A stretch of DNA of 64,000 nt from Micromussa lordhowensis. Taxonomy: Eukaryota; Cnidaria; Anthozoa; Scleractinia; Lobophylliidae. Shown piece by piece: positions 58,740 to 64,000 of this stretch. Numbering within the stretch: position 1 is the first letter of the stretch; each line of letters starts with the position of its first letter. A program made the position numbers and the translations under genes. The notes beneath the pieces are model-generated. The model did not search any database. It saw only the letters and a program-made list of their open reading frames with translations, and had not been told where the DNA came from. The stretch spans positions 21,113,812 to 21,177,811 of the forward strand of contig OZ026608.1 of assembly GCA_964020085.1 (NCBI GenBank), in the 5' to 3' direction.

Positions 58740-61700
58740 AAGTAACTAAACGCTCTGTGTTTCGCAAAAGGGGGACCAAGGGAAACTCCTCTAAAATGTA
58801 GGCTACAAAAACACCCTGGCGCAAATCGCATCATCTCCTAATAAGTATGCACTTGAAGTGCAAACATAGGAAAAAATTTTGCTGCAAACCGCGGCTCCAA
58901 AAGTGCCCGTAAAGCCGAGCTATGGCAAATTTGGCAAGCACACCTAAATCGCGCATTTTCTGAGATTTCGCAGAGGAGGGACCAAGGGAAACTCCTAAAA
59001 AATGTAGGCTACAGAAACACCCTGGCGCAAATCGCATCATCTCCTAATTAGTATGCCCTTGAAGTGCAAACATAGGAAAAAGGTTTGTGCAAACCGCGGC
59101 TCCAAAAGTGCACGTAAAGCCGAGCTATGGCAAATTTGGTAAGGACACCTAAATCGCGCATTTTCTGAGATTTCGCAAAAGGGAAACCAAGCCAAACTCC
59201 TCAAAAATGTAGGCTACCAAAACACCCTCGCGGAAATCGCGTCATTTCCTAATTAGTAAGCCCTTGAAGTGAAAACATAGGACAAAATTTTGCTGCGAAC
59301 CGCGGCTCCAAAAGTGCAGGTAAGGCCGAGCAATGGCAAATTTGGCAAGGACACCTAAATCGCGCATTTTCTGAGATTTCGCAAAAGGGGGACCAAGGGT
59401 AACTCCTCAAAAATGTGGGCTACAAAAACACCCTGAATCAAATCGCATCATCTCCTAATTAGTATGCCCTTGAAGTGCAAACATAGCACAACATTTTGCT
59501 GCAAACCGCGGCTCGAAAAATGTGCCCGTAAGGCCGAGCTATGGCAAATTTGGCAAGGACACCTAAACCGCGAATTTTCTGAGATTTTGCAAATCGGCGA
59601 CCAAGGGCAACTCCTCAAAAATGTAGGCTACAAAAACACCCTGGCGCAAATGGCATCATCTTCTAAGAAGTATGCTCTTGAAGTGCAAATATTAGACAAA
59701 ATTTTGCTGCAAACTGCGGCTCCAAAAGTGCCCGTAAAGCCGAGCTATAGCAAATTTGGCGAGGACACCTAAATCGCGCATTTTCCGAGATTTTGCAAGT
59801 CGGCCACCAAGGGAAACTCCTCAAAAATGTAGGCTACAAAAACACCCTGGCGCGAATCGCATCATCTCCTAATTAGAATGCACTTGATGTGGAAACATCG
59901 GATAACATTTTGCTCCAAACCGCGGCTAGAAAAGGGAGCGTAAAGACGAGCTATGGCAAATTTGGCAAGGACACCTAAATCGCGCATTTTCTGAGATTTT
60001 GCAAATCGGCGACCAAGGCAAACTCCTCAAAAATGTAGGCTAAAAAAACACCTTGGCGCAAATCGTATCATCTCGTAATTAGTATGTACTTCCGAGATTT
60101 TGCAAGTCGGCCACCAAGGGAAACTCCTCAAAAATGTAGCCTACAAAAACACCCTGGCGCCAATAGCATCATCTCCTAATTTGAATGCACTTGATGTGGA
60201 AACATCGGATAACATTTTGCTCCAAACCGCGGCTAGAAAAGGGAGCGTAAAAAGGAGCTATGGCAAATTTGGCAAGGACAGCTAAATCGCGCATTTTCTG
60301 AGATTTTGCAAATCGGCGACCAAGGGAAACTCCTCAAAAATGTTGGCAACAAAAATACCCTGGCGCAAATCCCATCATCTCGTAATCCGTTAGCACTTGG
60401 AGTGCAGACATAGGACAACATTTTGCTGCAAACCGCGGCTCTAAAAGTGCCCGTAAAGCCGAGCTATGGCAAATTTGGCAAGGACACCTAAATCGCGCAT
60501 TTTCTGATATTTTGCAAATCGGCGACCAAGGGGAACTCCTCAAAAATGTAGGCTACAAAAACGCCCTGGCGCAAATCCCATCATCTCGTAATTCGTTTGC
60601 ACTTGAAGTGCAAACATGGGACAACATTTTGCTGCAAACCGCGGCTCTAAAAGTGCCCATAAAGCCGAGCTATGGAAAATTTGGCAAGGACACCGAAATT
60701 GCGCATTTTCTGAGATTTTGCAAATCGGCGACCAAGGGAAACTCCTAAAAAATGTAGGCTACAAAAACACCCTGTCACAAATCGCATCATCTCCTAATTA
60801 GTATGCACTTCAATGCAAACATCGGACAAAATTTCGCTGCAAACCGCGGCTCGAAAAGTGCCCATAAAGCCGAGCTATGGCAAATTTGGCAAGGACACCT
60901 AAACCGCGAATTTTCTGAGATTTTGCAAATCGGCGACCAAGGGCAACTCCTCAAAAATGTTGGCTACAAAAACAACCTGGCGGAAATGGCATCATGTTCT
61001 AAGAAGTATGCTCTTAAAGTGCAAATATTGGACAAAATTTTGCTGCAAACTGCGGCTCCAAAAGTGCCCTTAAAGCCGAGCTATAGCAAATTTGGCAAGG
61101 ACACCTAAATCGCGCATTTTCCGAGATTTTGCAAATCGGCCACCAGGGGAAACTCCTCAAAAATGTAGGCTACAAAAACACCCTGGCGCCAATCGCATCA
61201 TCTCCTAATTAGAATGCACTTGATGTAGAAACATCGGATAACATTTTGCTGCAAACCGCGGCTCCAAAAGTGCCCGTAAAGCCGAGCTATGGAAAATTTG
61301 GCAAGGATACCTAAATCGCACATTTTCTGAGATTTTGCAAATCGGCGACCAAGGGAAGCTCCGCGAAAATGTAGGCCACAAAAACACCCTGGCGGAAACC
61401 CATCATCTCGTAATTCGTTTGCACTTGAAGTGCAGACATAGGACAACATTTTGATGCAAAACGCGGCTCTAAAAGTGCCCATAAAGCCGAGCTATGGCAA
61501 ATTTGGCAAGGACACAAAAATCGCGCAGTTTCTGAGATTTTGCAAATCGGCGACCAAGGAAAACTCCTCAAAAATGTAGGCTAAAAAAACACCGTGGCCC
61601 TCATCACATCATCTCCTAATTAGCATGCACTTCAAGTGCAAACATCAGACAACATTTTGCTGCAAACCGCGCCTCTAAGAGTGCCCGTAAAGCCGAGCTA

Positions 61701-64000
61701 TGGCAAATTTGGGAAGGACACCTAAATCGTACATTTTCTGAAATTTTGCAAATCGGCGACCAAGGGGAAGTCCTCCAAAAAGAAGGCCACAAAAAAAACC
61801 CTGGCGCAAATGCCATCATGTCCTAATTAAAATGGACTTAAAGTGCCAAAATAGCACAACATTTTGCTGCAAACTGCGGCTCCCAAAGTGCCCGTAAAGC
61901 CGAGCTATGTCAAATTTGCCAAGGGGACCCTCAGCTAGCGTTTTCTGAAATTCTGCAAAGTTGGGACCAGGGGAAACTACTGCAAAAAGAAGGCCACAGA
62001 AAACACCCTAACGCAAATGCCATCATGTCCTAATTAAAATTTCCTTAAAGTGCCAACCTAGCACAACATTTTACTGCAAACCGCCGCTCCCAAAGTGCCC
62101 GTGAAGCTGAGCTATGTCAAATTTGCCAAGGGGACCCTCAACGCGCGTTTTCTGAAATTCTGCAAAGTTGGGACCAGGGGAAACTCCTGCAACAATAAGG
62201 CCACAGAAAACACCCTGGCGCCAATGCAATCATAACTTAATTAAGATTTCCTTCAAGTGCCAACCTAGCACAACATTTTGCTGCAAACCGCGCGTCCCAA
62301 AGTGCCCGTGAAGCCGAGCTATGTCAAATTTACCAAGGGGACCCTCAACGCGCGTTTTCTGAAATTCTGCAAAGTTGAGACCAGGGGAAACTCCTGCAAA
62401 AATAAGGCCACAGAAAACACCCTGGCGCGAATGCCACCATGTCCTAATTACAAGGACGTAAAGTCCCAACATAGCACAACATTTTGCTGAAAACTGCGGC
62501 TCCCAAAGTGCCCGTAAAGCCGAGCTATGTCAAATTTGCCAAGGGGACCCCCAGCGCGCGTTTTCTGAAATTCTGCAAAGTTGGGACCAGGGGAAACTAC
62601 TGCAAAAAGAAGGCCAGAAAAAACACCCTGGCGCCAATGCCATCATGTCCTAACTAAAATTTTCTTAAAGTGCCAACCTAGCAGAACATTTTGCTGCAAA
62701 CCGCGCCTCTTAAACTGCCCGTGGAGCCGAGTTTTGTGAAATTTGCCAAGGGGACCCCCAGCGCGTGTTTCCTAAAATTCTGCAAAGTTAGGACCAGGGG
62801 AAACTAATGCAAAAACAAGGCCAGAAAAAAACACCATGGCGCCAATGCCATCATGTCCTAACTAGGATTTCCTTGAAGTGCCAACCTAGCAAAACATTTT
62901 GCTGCAAACCGCGCCTCTTAAAGTGCCCGTGAATCCAAGCTATGTCAAATTTGCCAAGGGGACCCCCAGCGCGCGTTTTCTGAACGTCTGCAAAGTTGGG
63001 ACCAGGGGAAACTACTGCAAAAAGAAGGCCAGAAAACACACCCTGGCGCCAATGCCATCATGTCTTAACTAAAATTTCCTTAAAGTGCCAACCTAGCAGA
63101 ACATTTTGCTGCAAACCGCGCCTCTTAAAGTGCCCGTGAAGCCGAGCTATGTCAAATTTGCCAAGGGGACCCCCAGCGCGCGTTTTCTGAAATTCTGCAA
63201 AGTTGGGACCAGGGGAAACTACTGCAAAAAGAAGGCCAGAAAAAACACCCTGGCGCCAATGCCATCATATTCTAGCTACGATTTCCTTGAAATCCCAACC
63301 TAGCAGAACATTTTGCTGCAAACCGCGCGTCCCAAAGTGCCCGTGAAGCCGAGCTATGTCAAATTTGCCAAGGGGACCCTCAACGCGCGTTTTCTGAAAT
63401 TCTGCAAAGTTGGGACCAGGGGAAACTACTGCAAAAAGAAGGCCAGAAAAAACACCCTGGCGCCAATGCCATCATGTCCTAACTAGGATTTCCTTGAAGT
63501 GCCAACCTAGCAGAACGTTTTGGTGCAAACCGCGCCTCTTAAAGTGCCCGTGAAGCCGAGCTATGTCAAATTTGCCAAGGGGACCCCCAGCGCGCGTTTT
63601 CTGAAATTCTGCAAAGTTGGGACCAGGGGAAACTACTGCAAAAAGAAGGCCAGAAAAAACACCCTGGCGCCAATGCCATCATGTTCTTACTAGGATTTCC
63701 TTCAAGTGCCAACCTAGCAGAACATTTTGCTGCAAACCGCGCCTCTTAAAGTGCCCGTGAAGCCGAGCTATGTCAAATTTGCCAAGGGGACCCCCAGCGC
63801 CCGCTTTCTGAAATTCTGCAAAGTTGGGACCAGGGGAAACTACTGCAAAAAGAAGGCCAGAAAAAACAACCCTGGCGCCAATGCCATCATGTTCTAACTA
63901 CAATTTCTTTGAAGTGCCATCCTAGCAGAACATTTTGCTGCAAACTGCGCCTCTTAAAGTGCCAGTGAAGCCGAGCTATGTCAAATTTGCCAAGGGGACC
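58740..64000. repeat. 206/207-bp satellite array, 25 or more units
   Basis: The landmark GCCGAGC (with variants) recurs 25 times from 58914 to 63969. Units up to about 61.9 kb are mostly 205-208 bp (type A: GGCAAGGACACCTAAATCGC, CTCCTCAAAAATGTAGGCTA). From about 61.9 kb to the window end they are 206-208 bp, mostly exactly 207 (type B: CCAAGGGGACCCCCAGCGCG, AAACTACTGCAAAAAGAAGG). One A unit near 60090 is truncated (interval 307 bp). The array continues past the window end. Open frames inside it are by-products of the repeat and carry no known domain. Confidence 0.95.

Noticed and set aside
59464..61108. Repeated protein-like frames in the satellite (ILQIGDQGQLLKN and similar)
   Set aside because: They recur once per 206-bp unit in shifting frames, on both strands, with no conserved start or domain. 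They are satellite by-products.

Overview
The window is nuclear DNA from a cnidarian, most likely an anthozoan such as a stony coral. This rests on short-exon animal genes with GT-AG introns, an AT-rich background, an ELAV-type neuronal RNA-binding protein gene, and a very high load of small inverted-repeat transposons and tRNA-derived SINEs. The species is inferred, not proven. No bacterial operons, true tRNA or rRNA genes, or CRISPR arrays were seen.

Left part (1-9.2 kb): two metabolic genes stand head to head, with their start codons 116 bp apart. MTAP (methylthioadenosine phosphorylase, seven exons, minus strand) salvages adenine and methionine. SGSH (lysosomal N-sulfoglucosamine sulfohydrolase, four exons, plus strand) degrades heparan sulfate. 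Then come about 8 kb without a recognisable gene (9.2-17.2 kb), ending in a single-exon ELAV/Hu gene on the minus strand (17.2-18.3 kb).

Middle (19-38.4 kb): two tandem plus-strand copies of a class I glutamine amidotransferase / gamma-glutamyl peptidase-like gene. The first (19.2-20.6 kb) is split by a 563-bp hAT-type MITE with an exact 8-bp target duplication. The second (24.7-25.5 kb) is intact. A six-exon calcyphosin-like EF-hand gene (CAPSL-like) spans 28.6-38.4 kb on the minus strand. Its introns hold a 1,022-bp palindrome, a TTAA-flanked element and a nested SINE-containing inverted-repeat element.

Right part (44.2-53.9 kb): eleven minus-strand exons join in phase into one 788-residue reading frame. 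An acyl-CoA dehydrogenase-like module is fused to a ferredoxin/cytochrome b5 reductase-type FAD-NAD(P) module. This is the most interesting gene in the window: it suggests a flavoenzyme that could exchange electrons with NAD(P)H instead of with the soluble carrier ETF. Its introns are crowded with MITEs, SINEs and minisatellites.

Far right (57.2-64 kb): a 29-bp minisatellite, a possible orphan terminal exon, and a 206/207-bp satellite array of 25 or more units. The array has two subfamilies and runs off the window end.
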